64,000 bases of DNA from Nitrosospira multiformis (GTDB taxonomy: Bacteria; Pseudomonadota; Gammaproteobacteria; Burkholderiales; Nitrosomonadaceae), in the NCBI RefSeq assembly GCF_900111585.1, contig NZ_FOHI01000003.1, positions 248,001 to 312,000 on the forward strand, in the 5' to 3' direction. Below are positions 41,622 to 51,186 of this stretch, piece by piece (the stretch's first letter is position 1; each line of letters opens with the position of its first letter). The translations under genes were made by a program, and so were the position numbers. The notes below the pieces were generated by a model. The model was not told where the DNA came from and made no database searches. It worked only from the letters and a program-made list of their open reading frames with translations.

Positions 41622-43556
41622 TCACTCGGACACTTTTTCACTCCCGAACCGGGACGAGACAATACCCAGGCGCTGCTTCAGCGCCTTGACCTGATGCCCG
41701 AAGTTGCGGGCGTAATACATGGAGTTGCTCATCACCTTTTTGACATAATCGCGCGTTTCATTGAAGGGGATCGTTTCCGCATAAATCGCGCCCTCCAGCG
41801 GCTTCTCATCACGCCACTGCCACACTCGGCTCGGACCGGCGTTGTATGCGGCCGAAGCCAGCGACTGGTTGTCGAACAGGGACAGCACGTGTTTCATATA
41901 ATAGGTGCCCAGCGTCAGGTTGGTATTTACCTCCGTCACCCGGCTTGGACGATACTTTCTCAGCCCCATCTGTTTGGATGCCCACTTTGCCGTACCGGGC
42001 ATCAGTTGCATCAGACCCAGAGCGCCGGCACTGGACTTGGCATCGCTGACGAAGCGGCTCTCCTGGCGAATGAGGCCGTAGACCCATGCTTCGTCGATTT
42101 CCTGCTGCTTCAGGATATTGCGCATCGCATCTCTATGCGGTGCAAGGAACCTCAGGTGGAAATCGTGGCGCTGCACGGTTCTGTCGGCGGTATTGATGGC
42201 GCGGTCGTAGTGTCCGTGGCGGCGGGCAACTTCCGCTGCCGCCAGCAACTCATGGTCGTCAAATTTTCGCACGGCCCAAATCCATTCCTGGGCCGCCTCC
42301 GGACGCAAATCCAAGTTGTAGAAGGCCAGCGCACGCGCGATTCCAGGCGTCCGCTCCATTGCGGAAATTTCTTTCGCTGTTGGCTTGAAGGATTCCGCAG
42401 GAGCACCGATGGTAACGCCCAACTCCTCTTCGGCTAATTGCCCGTAAAAATGATGCTCGCTGCTCAACGGTGCAAGAATGGCGTTTGCTTCCTTCATTTT
42501 TCCTTTAGCTTTCAACGCCCGCGCTTTCCAGTAACGCCAGACTCCCTCTCGCTGTTCCGTCGCCGACATGGTCTCGATCGTATCCAGGACGAGATTCCAG
42601 TCCCCTGCACGCAAGGCGGCGCGGGTTTTCCAGCCAAGCTGGGCGTCGGTGAGATGAACAGACTTGTGCGTATTGGCGGCTTCTCCAAACCACTGCAATG
42701 CGCGCGGATCCAGCCGCCGGGCCCCCTGGTCTGCAAGTTGCACCAGAAAATATGCCTGGTCTGGGGCGCCGAAGCGGTCGCGTATCCGCGGCCAATAAGC
42801 ATGCGCCTGATCGAGCCCGCTGCGGAGCAAGCGCACCATGGCGAAAAGTGCAATTTCCCGATCGGAGCGTGTTTTGATCTCACGCCGATGTTTTTCCAGA
42901 TAGCGAAGAGGATTTTCTGTGGCGGCATTCAGGTTGCGTTCGTTCAGACGCTGATTTTTGGGCAGGTATTCATTGATGCGTTTTGCCGCGCTGGCATTGC
43001 CGGACTCGAGCGCAAGACGCAGCCGTGACCAGATATCCTCGTCCGTCAGCGTCCCGGCGGTAATCAGCACATCGAATATCTGATTACAGCTGTGCGGCAT
43101 CTCGCGCGCGTTGAACCATAACGGAAATGCCTCTTTATAGATGGTGCGATCGCCTGCCGCCAAGCGCTGTTGAAGAGAGTAACAGACCAGTTCGACATCC
43201 TTGTTGACCATGCGCGGATAGTTTTCTGCGAAAAGATCCCACCGCTCGGTCCAGCCCAGGACCTTCAGCCATTCTCCCAGCAAGCGGTCGCTGAGAGGGC
43301 TATCGTGATATTTCTCAATAAACTGCTTGACAGTCTCCGGACCCAGCTTCGGATTCCAGAGTTGCGGTCGCAGTTGGTAATACGCTGCATAGGGTTCAAG
43401 CACATGCCCTCGCAGCCGCTGTGCATACATATTCACGCGCGCGGTGTTGCCGGCCTGATATGCGTGCCTCAGGGCAAGGAAGTCCTGATTTCTTGCGGCT
43501 GCATACGTTGCAGTGGAGGTTGTTGCCAAAAACAGCCCGATCAACAGTTTCTTCAT
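41622..43556 (-). CDS. slt: Soluble lytic murein transglycosylase
   Basis: A 644-residue periplasmic enzyme. The signal peptide is about 1-20 ('LATTSTATYAAA'). An alpha-superhelical U-domain spans about 25-440. The C-terminal SLT domain has catalytic Glu in 'YGLIRQESRFVSDAKSSAGA' followed by 'LGLMQLMPGTAKWASKQMG' and 'ASAAYNAGPSRVWQWRDE'. It cleaves peptidoglycan between MurNAc and GlcNAc, forming 1,6-anhydro ends. The stop is 10 bases before the epimerase-like start. Confidence 0.94.
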   Translation of the reverse strand: MKKLLIGLFLATTSTATYAAARNQDFLALRHAYQAGNTARVNMYAQRLRGHVLEPYAAYYQLRPQLWNPKLGPETVKQFIEKYHDSPLSDRLLGEWLKVLGWTERWDLFAENYPRMVNKDVELVCYSLQQRLAAGDRTIYKEAFPLWFNAREMPHSCNQIFDVLITAGTLTDEDIWSRLRLALESGNASAAKRINEYLPKNQRLNERNLNAATENPLRYLEKHRREIKTRSDREIALFAMVRLLRSGLDQAHAYWPRIRDRFGAPDQAYFLVQLADQGARRLDPRALQWFGEAANTHKSVHLTDAQLGWKTRAALRAGDWNLVLDTIETMSATEQREGVWRYWKARALKAKGKMKEANAILAPLSSEHHFYGQLAEEELGVTIGAPAESFKPTAKEISAMERTPGIARALAFYNLDLRPEAAQEWIWAVRKFDDHELLAAAEVARRHGHYDRAINTADRTVQRHDFHLRFLAPHRDAMRNILKQQEIDEAWVYGLIRQESRFVSDAKSSAGALGLMQLMPGTAKWASKQMGLRKYRPSRVTEVNTNLTLGTYYMKHVLSLFDNQSLASAAYNAGPSRVWQWRDEKPLEGAIYAETIPFNETRDYVKKVMSNSMYYARNFGHQVKALKQRLGIVSSRFGSEKVSE

Positions 43557-43692
43557 AACCTGCTATACATTAGTAATCGAGGGAAAAAATTGAAGAGCGT
43601 ATCTGCTCCAGGTTCACTTGAAAGCTGTTTTTCTTTATTTCCTTTTACCAGCTTCTGTCCCCATTCGGGTTCTACTTCAAGAATAGCACATC

Positions 43693-45057
43693 ATGCCATA
43701 CATCAGTTTGAATCCGGCGACCAATGAGACACTGAAAACCTATATGAGCTGGAATCGCAACCGTCTGGCCGAAGCGCTGGAGCAAACATATCATGCCCAG
43801 CCTGGGTGGGCGCGACTGAGTTTTCCCGAACGCGCAGAGCTTATGCACAGAGCCGCCAGCCTCTTGCATGAACGGGCGGCTGAATATGCCATTCTCATAG
43901 CCGCGGAAATGGGCAAGCCTGTGCGCGAAGGCCGTGCGGAGGTGGAAAAGTGCGCGCTTGCCTGTGATTATTATGCAGTGCACGCCGAGCATTTCATGCA
44001 GGTCGAGATGGTTCAGACCGGTGCCGGCAAAAGTTACGTGTCCTATGAGCCTCTTGGAGTCGTCCTGGGCGTAATGCCCTGGAATTTTCCTTTTTTTCAG
44101 GTGATCCGCTTCGCTGTCCCCACACTCATGGCGGGAAATGGTTGCGTGTTGAAACATGCATCGAATGTTCCGCAGTGTGCCTTGGCGCTCGAACGGCTGT
44201 TCCAGGACGCTGGTTTTCCCCCGCATCTTTTCAGCACGCTCCTGATAGAGTCGTCTGAAGTGGGTGAGGTTATCGCCAGCCCTCACGTGCAGGCGGTGAC
44301 ACTCACGGGCTCCGAGCGGGCTGGCCGGGAAATAGCTTCCCAGGCGGGACAGCATTTGAAGAAGTGTGTGATGGAACTTGGCGGGTCAGATGCGTTTATC
44401 GTTCTGAAGGATGCGGACCTGGAACTTGCCGCTAACTTTGCCGTGAGATCGCGCTTTCAGAATTGTGGACAGTCATGTATTGCCGCAAAGCGCATTATAC
44501 TTGTGGCCGACATTGCCAATGAGTTTAATGCCCTGTTTATAAAAAAAACAAAAGAATTGAAAATAGGCGATCCCCTGAACGAGGCGACGCAGATCGGTCC
44601 GATGGCAAGACTCGATCTGCGCGAAAACCTGCATCAGCAAGTGACCGATTCGATTGCACAGGGGGCGCAAGTGGTTCTCGGGTGCGAACCGCGGGAGGGA
44701 GAAGGGGCATTCTATCTCCCGTCCATTCTGGATGACGTAACACCCGGGATGAGAGCCTACCATGAGGAATTATTCGGGCCGGTGGCGGCCGTGATACGCG
44801 CGGCAGACGAGGAGGACGCCATTCGCATTACCAATGATACTCGCTTCGGGCTCGGCTCCAGCATCTGGAGCCGGGATACCGAGCACGCCGAGGAACTGGC
44901 GCATCGAATTCAGGCGGGTTGCAGCTTTATCAATGGCATGGTCAGATCAGATCCACGCCTTCCTTTCGGGGGAACCAAGAACTCCGGATTCGGTAGGGAA
45001 CTGTCCTATCATGGCATCCGTGAATTCGTTAATGTAAAAACGGTATGGGTACGATGA
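43693..45057 (+). CDS. Aldehyde dehydrogenase, succinate-semialdehyde dehydrogenase type
   Basis: A 454-residue NAD(P)-dependent aldehyde dehydrogenase. The general base Glu is in 'KKCVMELGGSDAFIVLKDAD', the nucleophilic Cys in 'RFQNCGQSCIAAKRI', and 'GVVLGVMPWNFPFFQVIRFA' contains the cofactor N motif. 'FGGTKNSGFGRELSYHGIRE' closes the barrel end. The length and the missing N-terminal extension match the Sad/YneI branch acting on succinate semialdehyde. It is divergent from slt and convergent with gdhA; both genes touch the 2-oxoglutarate/glutamate node. Confidence 0.88.
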   Translation: MPYISLNPATNETLKTYMSWNRNRLAEALEQTYHAQPGWARLSFPERAELMHRAASLLHERAAEYAILIAAEMGKPVREGRAEVEKCALACDYYAVHAEHFMQVEMVQTGAGKSYVSYEPLGVVLGVMPWNFPFFQVIRFAVPTLMAGNGCVLKHASNVPQCALALERLFQDAGFPPHLFSTLLIESSEVGEVIASPHVQAVTLTGSERAGREIASQAGQHLKKCVMELGGSDAFIVLKDADLELAANFAVRSRFQNCGQSCIAAKRIILVADIANEFNALFIKKTKELKIGDPLNEATQIGPMARLDLRENLHQQVTDSIAQGAQVVLGCEPREGEGAFYLPSILDDVTPGMRAYHEELFGPVAAVIRAADEEDAIRITNDTRFGLGSSIWSRDTEHAEELAHRIQAGCSFINGMVRSDPRLPFGGTKNSGFGRELSYHGIREFVNVKTVWVR

Positions 45058-45159
45058 CTCCACAAAAAACCCGTTACAGCGCGAGCTCATCCCTTTTCTC
45101 TTCCCCCTCCTTGAAACAGGAAGGAGCGGGAACTGAGACCGGGAACTGTTGATCAGACT

Positions 45160-46503
45160 CTAGATCACACCCTGACCCATCATCGCATCCGCCACTTTTA
45201 CGAAACCTGCCACATTTGCCCCGTTGACATAGCTGATGGTGCCATCTTCGCGCCGTCCGTGCTCCGTGCAGGAGCGGTGAATAGCCTGCATGATCTGGAG
45301 CAATCGCGCGTCCACTTCTTCCCGCTGCCAGGAAAGACGCATGGCGTTCTGGCTCATTTCCAGACCGGAAGTGGCCACGCCGCCGGCATTGCTGGCTTTG
45401 CCGGGCGCAAAAAGAACCCCGCTGCGCTCGAATTGCTTTACCGCTTCCGCGGTGGAAGGCATGTTAGCGCCCTCTGCCACGCATACCACGCCGTTCCTGA
45501 TAAGCATGGCAGCGTCCTCTTCATTCAGCTCGTTCTGCGTGGCGCAGGGCAGCGCGACCTCTACAGGAATATGCCATGGTCTTTTACCGGGAATAAAATT
45601 GGCTTTCACACGCTCTGCATAGGCATTGATACGGCCATATTGTTTATTCTTCACATCCATCAGTTCAGCGAGCTTTTCGGGAGTAAAACCTTCTTCATCG
45701 ACCACGGTGCCGTCTGAATCGGAAACCGTTATCACTTTGGCGCCCAGTGCCATTGCTTTCTCCACTGCGTATTGCGCCACGTTTCCTGAACCCGAAACCG
45801 CAACGCGCATGCCTTCCAGCGAACGTCCGGATTGCTTGAGCATCTCCTCGGCAAAGTAGACAGTCCCGTAGCCGGTAGCTTCCGGACGAATGAGAGACCC
45901 ACCGAAACTCAACCCCTTTCCGGTGAAGACGCAGTCAGCACGATTGGAAAGTTTTTTCATCATCCCTGCCATGAAACCTACTTCCCGTCCCCCCACGCCA
46001 ATATCGCCTGCCGGGACATCGACATCCGAGCCGATGTGCCGGAACAGCTCAGTCATATAGGCCTGACAGAAGCGCATGATCTCCCCCGGACTACGGTCCC
46101 TGGGGTTGAAATCGGCGCCACCCTTGCCACCCCCCATGGGAAGTGTCGTAAGCGCGTTCTTGAACGTTTGCTCGAACGCCAGGAATTTGAGGATGGAAAG
46201 GTTTACCGAGGGATGAAAGCGGGTGCCGCCCTTATAAGGGCCAATGGAAGAGCTGTGCTGTATGCGGTAGCCCCGGTTGACTTTCACCTCCCCCCGATCA
46301 TCCACCCAGGACACACGAAAAATGATTATTCGCTCCGGCTCTACGAGACGGTCGAGAATGCCGTGTTCCGCGTAACGAGGGTTTTTCGTGATAAAGGGCC
46401 AGAGGCTCTCCATGACTTCCGTCACTGCCTGGAGATATTCGGGCTGTCCCGGATTATGCTCCGCCACGTACGCGCAGAATTCCTCGAAACTGCGATATTT
46501 CAT
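45160..46503 (-). CDS. gdhA: NADP-specific glutamate dehydrogenase
   Basis: A 447-residue hexameric-type enzyme, the same length as in E. coli. It aminates 2-oxoglutarate with ammonium. The substrate lysine is in 'YRIQHSSSIGPYKGGTRFHP', 'LPMGGGKGGADFNPRDRSPG' is the signature, 'VDVPAGDIGVGGREVGFMAG' the active-site loop, and 'VAVSGSGNVAQYAVEKAMAL' the nucleotide fold. Ammonium assimilation fits an ammonia-oxidising lifestyle. Convergent with the aldehyde dehydrogenase gene. Confidence 0.96.
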   Translation of the reverse strand: MKYRSFEEFCAYVAEHNPGQPEYLQAVTEVMESLWPFITKNPRYAEHGILDRLVEPERIIIFRVSWVDDRGEVKVNRGYRIQHSSSIGPYKGGTRFHPSVNLSILKFLAFEQTFKNALTTLPMGGGKGGADFNPRDRSPGEIMRFCQAYMTELFRHIGSDVDVPAGDIGVGGREVGFMAGMMKKLSNRADCVFTGKGLSFGGSLIRPEATGYGTVYFAEEMLKQSGRSLEGMRVAVSGSGNVAQYAVEKAMALGAKVITVSDSDGTVVDEEGFTPEKLAELMDVKNKQYGRINAYAERVKANFIPGKRPWHIPVEVALPCATQNELNEEDAAMLIRNGVVCVAEGANMPSTAEAVKQFERSGVLFAPGKASNAGGVATSGLEMSQNAMRLSWQREEVDARLLQIMQAIHRSCTEHGRREDGTISYVNGANVAGFVKVADAMMGQGVI

Positions 46504-46834
46504 TGGTTATTCCCCTTATGTCCTCTTGTGCTAAACCATTTTCCCAAGACAGGTATTCTGCCAAATAACTTGCGAAATCGCACTGAATTTATGTTCGAAA
46601 TTGCGCGATGGAAAGCTGGGTGCGCGGGACGTGTGGAAGAGGTGAAACATCGAAGCATCGAGCGTCTTGTTTTCCGGCAACAGGCTTTCAAAAATCATTT
46701 CAATGAGGTGTTTCCAGGGAAAGCGAACGGACAAGTCAAAGCGCGCCGAACCAGAGGAGTTCTTGTTCTTCGTTATTATATTCCTGTTATCCTCTCGTCC
46801 GCCTTTCAACTGTCAGTCCGGGATCCTGAGGTCC
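46504..46834. other. Upstream region of gdhA, no gene seen
   Basis: About 330 bases that must include the gdhA promoter. No operator or RNA element was recognised. Confidence 0.4.
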
Positions 46835-46960
46835 TTACTCTTTATTATTGTCTTCATTCTCATCCTTCTTTCCGGGTCTTGTCGTCCACCAGACGACGAG
46901 AATCAGTAGCGACAGCGCTACGCCGGCTTCAAGCAGTAATATCCACATAGGATCAACCAT
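46835..46960 (-). CDS. 41-residue single-pass membrane protein
   Basis: The minus-strand frame from ATG 46960 to TAA 46835-46837 reads 'MVDPMWILLLEAGVALSLLI' then 'LVVWWTTRPGKKDENEDNNK' and a final E. It has one strong transmembrane helix and a charged cytoplasmic tail (positive-inside then acidic), like small respiratory or transporter subunits. No strong Shine-Dalgarno sequence is visible, which lowers confidence. No family is recognised. Confidence 0.5.
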   Translation of the reverse strand: MVDPMWILLLEAGVALSLLILVVWWTTRPGKKDENEDNNKE

Positions 46961-47049
46961 GATGTATATTAAGGGGAAGCCTCTGATGCCGCCGCGAGCG
47001 GGATTGCTCGTTCAGAGATTTCCAAGATGAAACTTTAACCCAAAACTTC

Positions 47050-48243
47050 ATGAAAGACCAATTACGCACACTTACCGTTGTCGCGCTACTGTTGCTCGGC
47101 GCCTGTAATATCATTCCTACTCCCCGTGTTACGGAGAAACCGGCCGAACCCCAGCCCATGCCTGTGCTCAAAGCCACTGACTGGGATACAGTAGAGGGTT
47201 GGAGGGATGACGAGATTGTGCCGGCGCTGGATGCGTTCCTCCAGAGCTGCACCGTTTTGAAAAAAAAGGCGCTATGGCAGGAAGCCTGCATTCAGGCTGA
47301 TTCCATGAGAGGGCAGGATAGCGATACGGTGCGCCAGTTTTTTGAAACCTATTTTGTTCCTTATCAGGTATTGAATCCTGATGGGACCGAGAACGGCCTT
47401 ATCACCGGTTATTACGAGCCTCTGCTCAAGGGAAGCCGCACACCGTCCGCCCGTTACCGGTATCCGCTTTACACAACCCCTGAAGAACTGCTGATAGTGG
47501 ATCTGAGTTCCGTCTATCCCCAGCTCAAAAACATGCGGTTGCGGGGAAGACTCGATGGGCGCAAGGTGGTCCCCTTCTATAGCCGGGCTGAAATATCCGG
47601 CAATCCCTCAGCGCTACAGGGAAAAGAACTGCTTTGGGTGGATGACGAGGTCGATCTGTTTTTTCTGCAGATTCAGGGTTCCGGCCGGGTGGAGCTTGAA
47701 AATGGCGAGATCGTGAGAGTGGGGTACGCGGATCAAAACGGCCACCCGTACAGATCCATCGGGAAGCTGCTGGTGGATCGCGGCGAATTACCCCTGGAAA
47801 GAGCCTCGATGCAGGGAATCAAGGCCTGGGGGCAAAAGAATCCCCGGAAGTTGCCGAATATTTTGCATCAGAATTCAAGCTTCGTCTTTTTTCGCGAACT
47901 GCCGGGCACGATAGCGGGCCCGCTCGGCTCCATGGGGGTGCCTCTTACGGCTGGAAGAAGTCTTGCGGTGGACCCGCGTGTGATCCCGCAGGGTGCCCCG
48001 GTCTTTCTTTCCACTACCTGGCCAAATACCGATGAGCAGCTTCAACGGTTGATGGTGGCGCAGGATACCGGTGGAGCAATCAAAGGGAATGTGCGGGCGG
48101 ATTTTTTCTGGGGATTTGGCCCTGACGCAGCGGAGAAGGCGGGGAAGATGAGGCAGACGGGGAGGATGTGGGTATTGATGCCTGTGGAATATCTGCCCAA
48201 AGACTTTCCACCTGCCGCGCGAATACTGGGAAGCTCCAAATAA
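47050..48243 (+). CDS. mltA: Membrane-bound lytic murein transglycosylase A
   Basis: A 397-residue lipoprotein: lipobox 'LLLGACNIIP' with Cys near residue 18. The MltA domain has 'LITGYYEPLLKGSRTPSARY' and the C-terminal 3D domain 'LAVDPRVIPQGAPVFLSTTW' with 'QDTGGAIKGNVRADFFWGFG' holding the catalytic Asp residues. It cuts peptidoglycan at the outer membrane. Convergent with dsbC, with a shared hairpin at 48263. Confidence 0.95.
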   Translation: MKDQLRTLTVVALLLLGACNIIPTPRVTEKPAEPQPMPVLKATDWDTVEGWRDDEIVPALDAFLQSCTVLKKKALWQEACIQADSMRGQDSDTVRQFFETYFVPYQVLNPDGTENGLITGYYEPLLKGSRTPSARYRYPLYTTPEELLIVDLSSVYPQLKNMRLRGRLDGRKVVPFYSRAEISGNPSALQGKELLWVDDEVDLFFLQIQGSGRVELENGEIVRVGYADQNGHPYRSIGKLLVDRGELPLERASMQGIKAWGQKNPRKLPNILHQNSSFVFFRELPGTIAGPLGSMGVPLTAGRSLAVDPRVIPQGAPVFLSTTWPNTDEQLQRLMVAQDTGGAIKGNVRADFFWGFGPDAAEKAGKMRQTGRMWVLMPVEYLPKDFPPAARILGSSK

Positions 48244-48262
48244 ATCTGCGAATAGGAGGATG

Positions 48263-48282
48263 CAGGCGCTTCCCAGCGCCTG
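48263..48282. terminator. Hairpin between convergent mltA and dsbC
   Basis: CAGGCGCT-TCCC-AGCGCCTG is a perfect 8-bp stem with 4-base loop in the 51-base gap of two convergent genes, followed on the plus strand by an AT-rich stretch. It probably ends one or both transcripts. Confidence 0.55.
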
Positions 48283-48294
48283 TCATCGATTTAT

Positions 48295-49014
48295 CTATTT
48301 CGCGGGGGCCACGTTTAATTTCTTTTCTATGGTCTCTGCGGGAATCAATCCGGGCGTTACCGAGCCGTTGGCAAAAATCAGGGTAGGCGTACCGCTTATA
48401 TCGTTTTCTTTCCCTGCCTTGAGAATCACGTCTATGGGGGTGGCGCAATCCTTGCTGGCGGGCACAATATTCCTGAGCATGAAATCTTCCCAGGCCTTGA
48501 GCCTGTCCTCGGAGCACCATATCGCCGTTGCGGTCGGGGTCGAACCGTTCAGCACCGGATAAAGCAGGGTATATATCGTTACATCCGTTACGTTAACCAG
48601 TTCCTTTTCCAGACGTTTGCAAAAAGGGCAGTTCGGATCGGAGAAAACGACAAGTTTGCGTTTCCCATTCCCCTTGACCGCCTTGATCGCATGCTCCAGG
48701 GGAAGAGAGCCTACATCTATGCGTCGTGCCTCCTTGATCTGTTGCAAGCGTTCGGAAGTCAGGCTTTCCTTCGTTTTCGGATCAATTACATGACCGAAAA
48801 AAAGGTACGAAACCTTGTCGTCCGTATAGAACAATTCGCCTCCCACCACCACTTCATATAGACCGAGATAGGGCGTTTTTTTTATGCTTTCGACCTTCTC
48901 TCCGGGAAAATTTGCCTGAAGCGCTTTTTTCAGGGATGCCTCATCAGCGGAAGCGCTGGAAAGAAAGCATAGCAATAGAGAAGGCAAAGCGAGGGAAGCG
49001 AGTTTTGAACGCAT
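48295..49014 (-). CDS. dsbC: Thiol:disulfide isomerase DsbC
   Basis: A 239-residue periplasmic isomerase. The signal peptide is about 1-23 ('LCFLSSASA'), the N-terminal dimerisation domain 24-85, and the thioredoxin domain has C129-P-F-C132 in 'VVFSDPNCPFCKRLEKELVN' and the cis-Pro 'ISGTPTLIFANG'. It rearranges wrong disulfides made by DsbA (37305 in this window). 94 bases separate it from the Ubi hydroxylase gene. Confidence 0.94.
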   Translation of the reverse strand: MRSKLASLALPSLLLCFLSSASADEASLKKALQANFPGEKVESIKKTPYLGLYEVVVGGELFYTDDKVSYLFFGHVIDPKTKESLTSERLQQIKEARRIDVGSLPLEHAIKAVKGNGKRKLVVFSDPNCPFCKRLEKELVNVTDVTIYTLLYPVLNGSTPTATAIWCSEDRLKAWEDFMLRNIVPASKDCATPIDVILKAGKENDISGTPTLIFANGSVTPGLIPAETIEKKLNVAPAK

Positions 49015-49108
49015 GGTCTTTACTCCGTTTTGGGATAAGGTGCAGCCGGACGGTCTGTAGTTGTGCAGTTGTTCTGGTGGGATGGAAAGGAAAAAGAATC
49101 AGCCGGAT

Positions 49109-50278
49109 TCAATTTAATGCCTGCTGCATCAAGCGGTCTTTTATCAGAGGCAACCGATTGGTGATTTCCAGACCCAGATTGCGCAGGCGAATGAGCGTCG
49201 GGTGAGTATGGCTGAACAGCTTCTGCAAGCTATCGGTAACCAGTTCCATGGCCAGGATATCTTCCTTGCGGGCGCGTTCATAACGGCGCAGCAACAGGTA
49301 ATCCCCGCAATCCGATTGCAGTCCGCGCGAGCGAATGACAGAGGCGAGTTCCTGCGCATCGCGTAAACCGAGATTTACGCCCTGTCCCGCAAGAGGATGG
49401 ATGCCATGCGCCGCATCGCCGATGAGCGCAAGATGCGGCTGCGCCAGCTTTTTCACATGTACAAAATTCAGGGGGAAAGCGGCAGGTCGCGTAACGAGCC
49501 GCATCTCGCCCAGGACATGTTGCGAAGCCCGGACGACGCGCTCGCATAATTCCTTTTCAGGTAGCCCGAGCATCGTTTGCGCCAGTTCTTCCCTTGTAGA
49601 CCATACCATGGACACCAGTCTGCCGGGCATTGGCAGCAGCGCCAGCACGCCATCGCGCCGAAACCACTGGTGGGCGACGTTATTATGGGGGCGCGTTGCA
49701 TCGAAGTTTGCCACCACGCCCATCTGCTGGTAGGCATGCCGCGCCACTTCAATACCTGCCTGTTCGCGTACCCAGGAATTCACCCCGTCCGCCCCAACGA
49801 TCAACCCCGTCTGCACGACAGTTCCATCATCGAGATGCAGCTCGGCGTGAGACTCGGCGCGGAGCATCATAGAACATTGCGCGGGACAAAAAACCTTGAT
49901 CGGATTTTCCCGGCATTTGAGCCCCTTCCAGGCGGCGTGCTGGAGCTGGCGGTTCTCCACTATGAAAGCCAGTTCGGGGACACCGATATTGTAGGCGCTG
50001 AAATCCAGCCGCGCCGCGTTGTCGTCGCCGAAGACTGCCATATTGTAAACAGGAGTCACACGCTCCTGGTCGAGGGCGTCCCACACTCCCAGGTTTTGCA
50101 GGAATGCAGCACTGCCCGGACTGATGGCGTAGACTCTGCTGTCCCAGCTCTCATCGGCGGGAAGCGGCGGTACTGGGCGGAATTCAACCAGCGCTATTTT
50201 CAGACCGCTATCCTTGAGGGCAAGCGCCAGGCTTGCCCCAACCAATCCGCCCCCCACGATAACGACATCGAATTTCAT
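49109..50278 (-). CDS. FAD-dependent hydroxylase, UbiH/UbiI/Coq6 family
   Basis: A 389-residue flavin monooxygenase of ubiquinone synthesis. The N-terminal FAD motif is 'FDVVIVGGGLVGASLALALK', the middle motif D-G is in 'GLIVGADGVNSWVREQAG', and the second FAD motif 'LALIGDAAHGIHPLAGQGVN' is complete. Which ring carbon it hydroxylates (UbiH, UbiI or UbiF-like) cannot be decided here. Start at ATG 50278. Confidence 0.88.
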   Translation of the reverse strand: MKFDVVIVGGGLVGASLALALKDSGLKIALVEFRPVPPLPADESWDSRVYAISPGSAAFLQNLGVWDALDQERVTPVYNMAVFGDDNAARLDFSAYNIGVPELAFIVENRQLQHAAWKGLKCRENPIKVFCPAQCSMMLRAESHAELHLDDGTVVQTGLIVGADGVNSWVREQAGIEVARHAYQQMGVVANFDATRPHNNVAHQWFRRDGVLALLPMPGRLVSMVWSTREELAQTMLGLPEKELCERVVRASQHVLGEMRLVTRPAAFPLNFVHVKKLAQPHLALIGDAAHGIHPLAGQGVNLGLRDAQELASVIRSRGLQSDCGDYLLLRRYERARKEDILAMELVTDSLQKLFSHTHPTLIRLRNLGLEITNRLPLIKDRLMQQALN

Positions 50279-50488
50279 GGAACCATTATACAGCCGCTTT
50301 CCGCTGCGCGGGGATGCATGGATAAGCCGGTACGTCCGTTTTTCGCCTCGATGGATTTATGAACAACAGCTACGCCCCTCCTATTTTGGTAATTTAATCA
50401 GTCAATTAGATGAACTGGTAACACCATTCCGAATCTTGACAGGAATGTGGTGCAAAGGCATAATGCCAGACCTTCCATATAAACACGT

Positions 50489-50564
50489 GGCGAATTAGCT
50501 CAGTGGTTAGAGCAGCGGAATCATAATCCGTTGGTCCCCAGTTCGAATCTGGGATTCGCTACCA
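50489..50564 (+). tRNA. tRNA with CAU anticodon (Met or Ile2)
   Basis: A 76-nt cloverleaf. The acceptor GGCGAAT pairs with ATTCGCT (first pair G-U), the D arm is GCTC/GAGC, the anticodon arm GCGGA-ATCATAA-TCCGT, the T arm CCCAG-TTCGAAT-CTGGG, with encoded CCA. The CAU anticodon means elongator Met or, after lysidine modification, Ile2. The short D-loop (AGTGGTTA) recalls Ile2 tRNAs, but this is not decisive. Confidence 0.9.
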
Positions 50565-50764
50565 CTCTGAATGGGTTGGTATTCTCGCCAGTCCATTTTT
50601 TGTTTGTATCTCCCTCCTGCTTGTTTCATTCCGCAAGCCGAGCTGCTATCTGCGAATCGATGCTCACAGCGTCGTCGAGCATGCCTGCTATATTGAATTT
50701 GTATCCTGGTTTTTTCACCGAAAACCAGATGCCATTTTTTCAACGCAGGTTCAGGAGAAGCGTC

Positions 50765-50995
50765 ATGCCATACGATACATTGAAAGATCTTCCGGACAAC
50801 GTTACCAATGTCCTGCCAAAGCATGCGCAGGAAATATACAGGGCCGCTTTCAATAACGCCTGGGATGAGTATAAGGACCCGGATGAGCGCAGGGGTCATG
50901 CTTCACGCGAAGAAACGGCGCACAAGGTAGCCTGGGCGGCCGTAAAAAAGGAATATGAGAAAGATGGCGACGAATGGCGCAAGAAGAAATCATAA
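50765..50995 (+). CDS. chaB: ChaB-family protein
   Basis: A 76-residue protein from ATG 50765 with AGGAG 7 bases upstream; the frame opens earlier but runs through the tRNA tail. 'LKDLPDNVTNVLPKHAQEIY', 'AAFNNAWDEYKDPDERRG' and 'AHKVAWAAVKKEYEKDGDEW' match ChaB, a small helical protein once linked to cation transport in E. coli. Its real role is unclear. Confidence 0.88.
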   Translation: MPYDTLKDLPDNVTNVLPKHAQEIYRAAFNNAWDEYKDPDERRGHASREETAHKVAWAAVKKEYEKDGDEWRKKKS

Positions 50996-51186
50996 ATCTT
51001 AGGGCGGTGATTCTCTAATATAAAGCCGTGGCATACTCACCCGTCAACAGCGACTTAAACTGATACGGTTTTTCTGGAAGCAGGATTTATTCGGTTATAG
51101 TTTGCCAATTTCAGTCCATCTCTGAACAGGGACGAATTCGCATCCGCCCCTGTCAGGAAAAATGTTTTTTCCGCGATTACTTCAAA

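Noticed and set aside
41538-42437. 299-codon plus-strand frame opposite slt
   Set aside because: Antisense of the conserved lytic transglycosylase domain.
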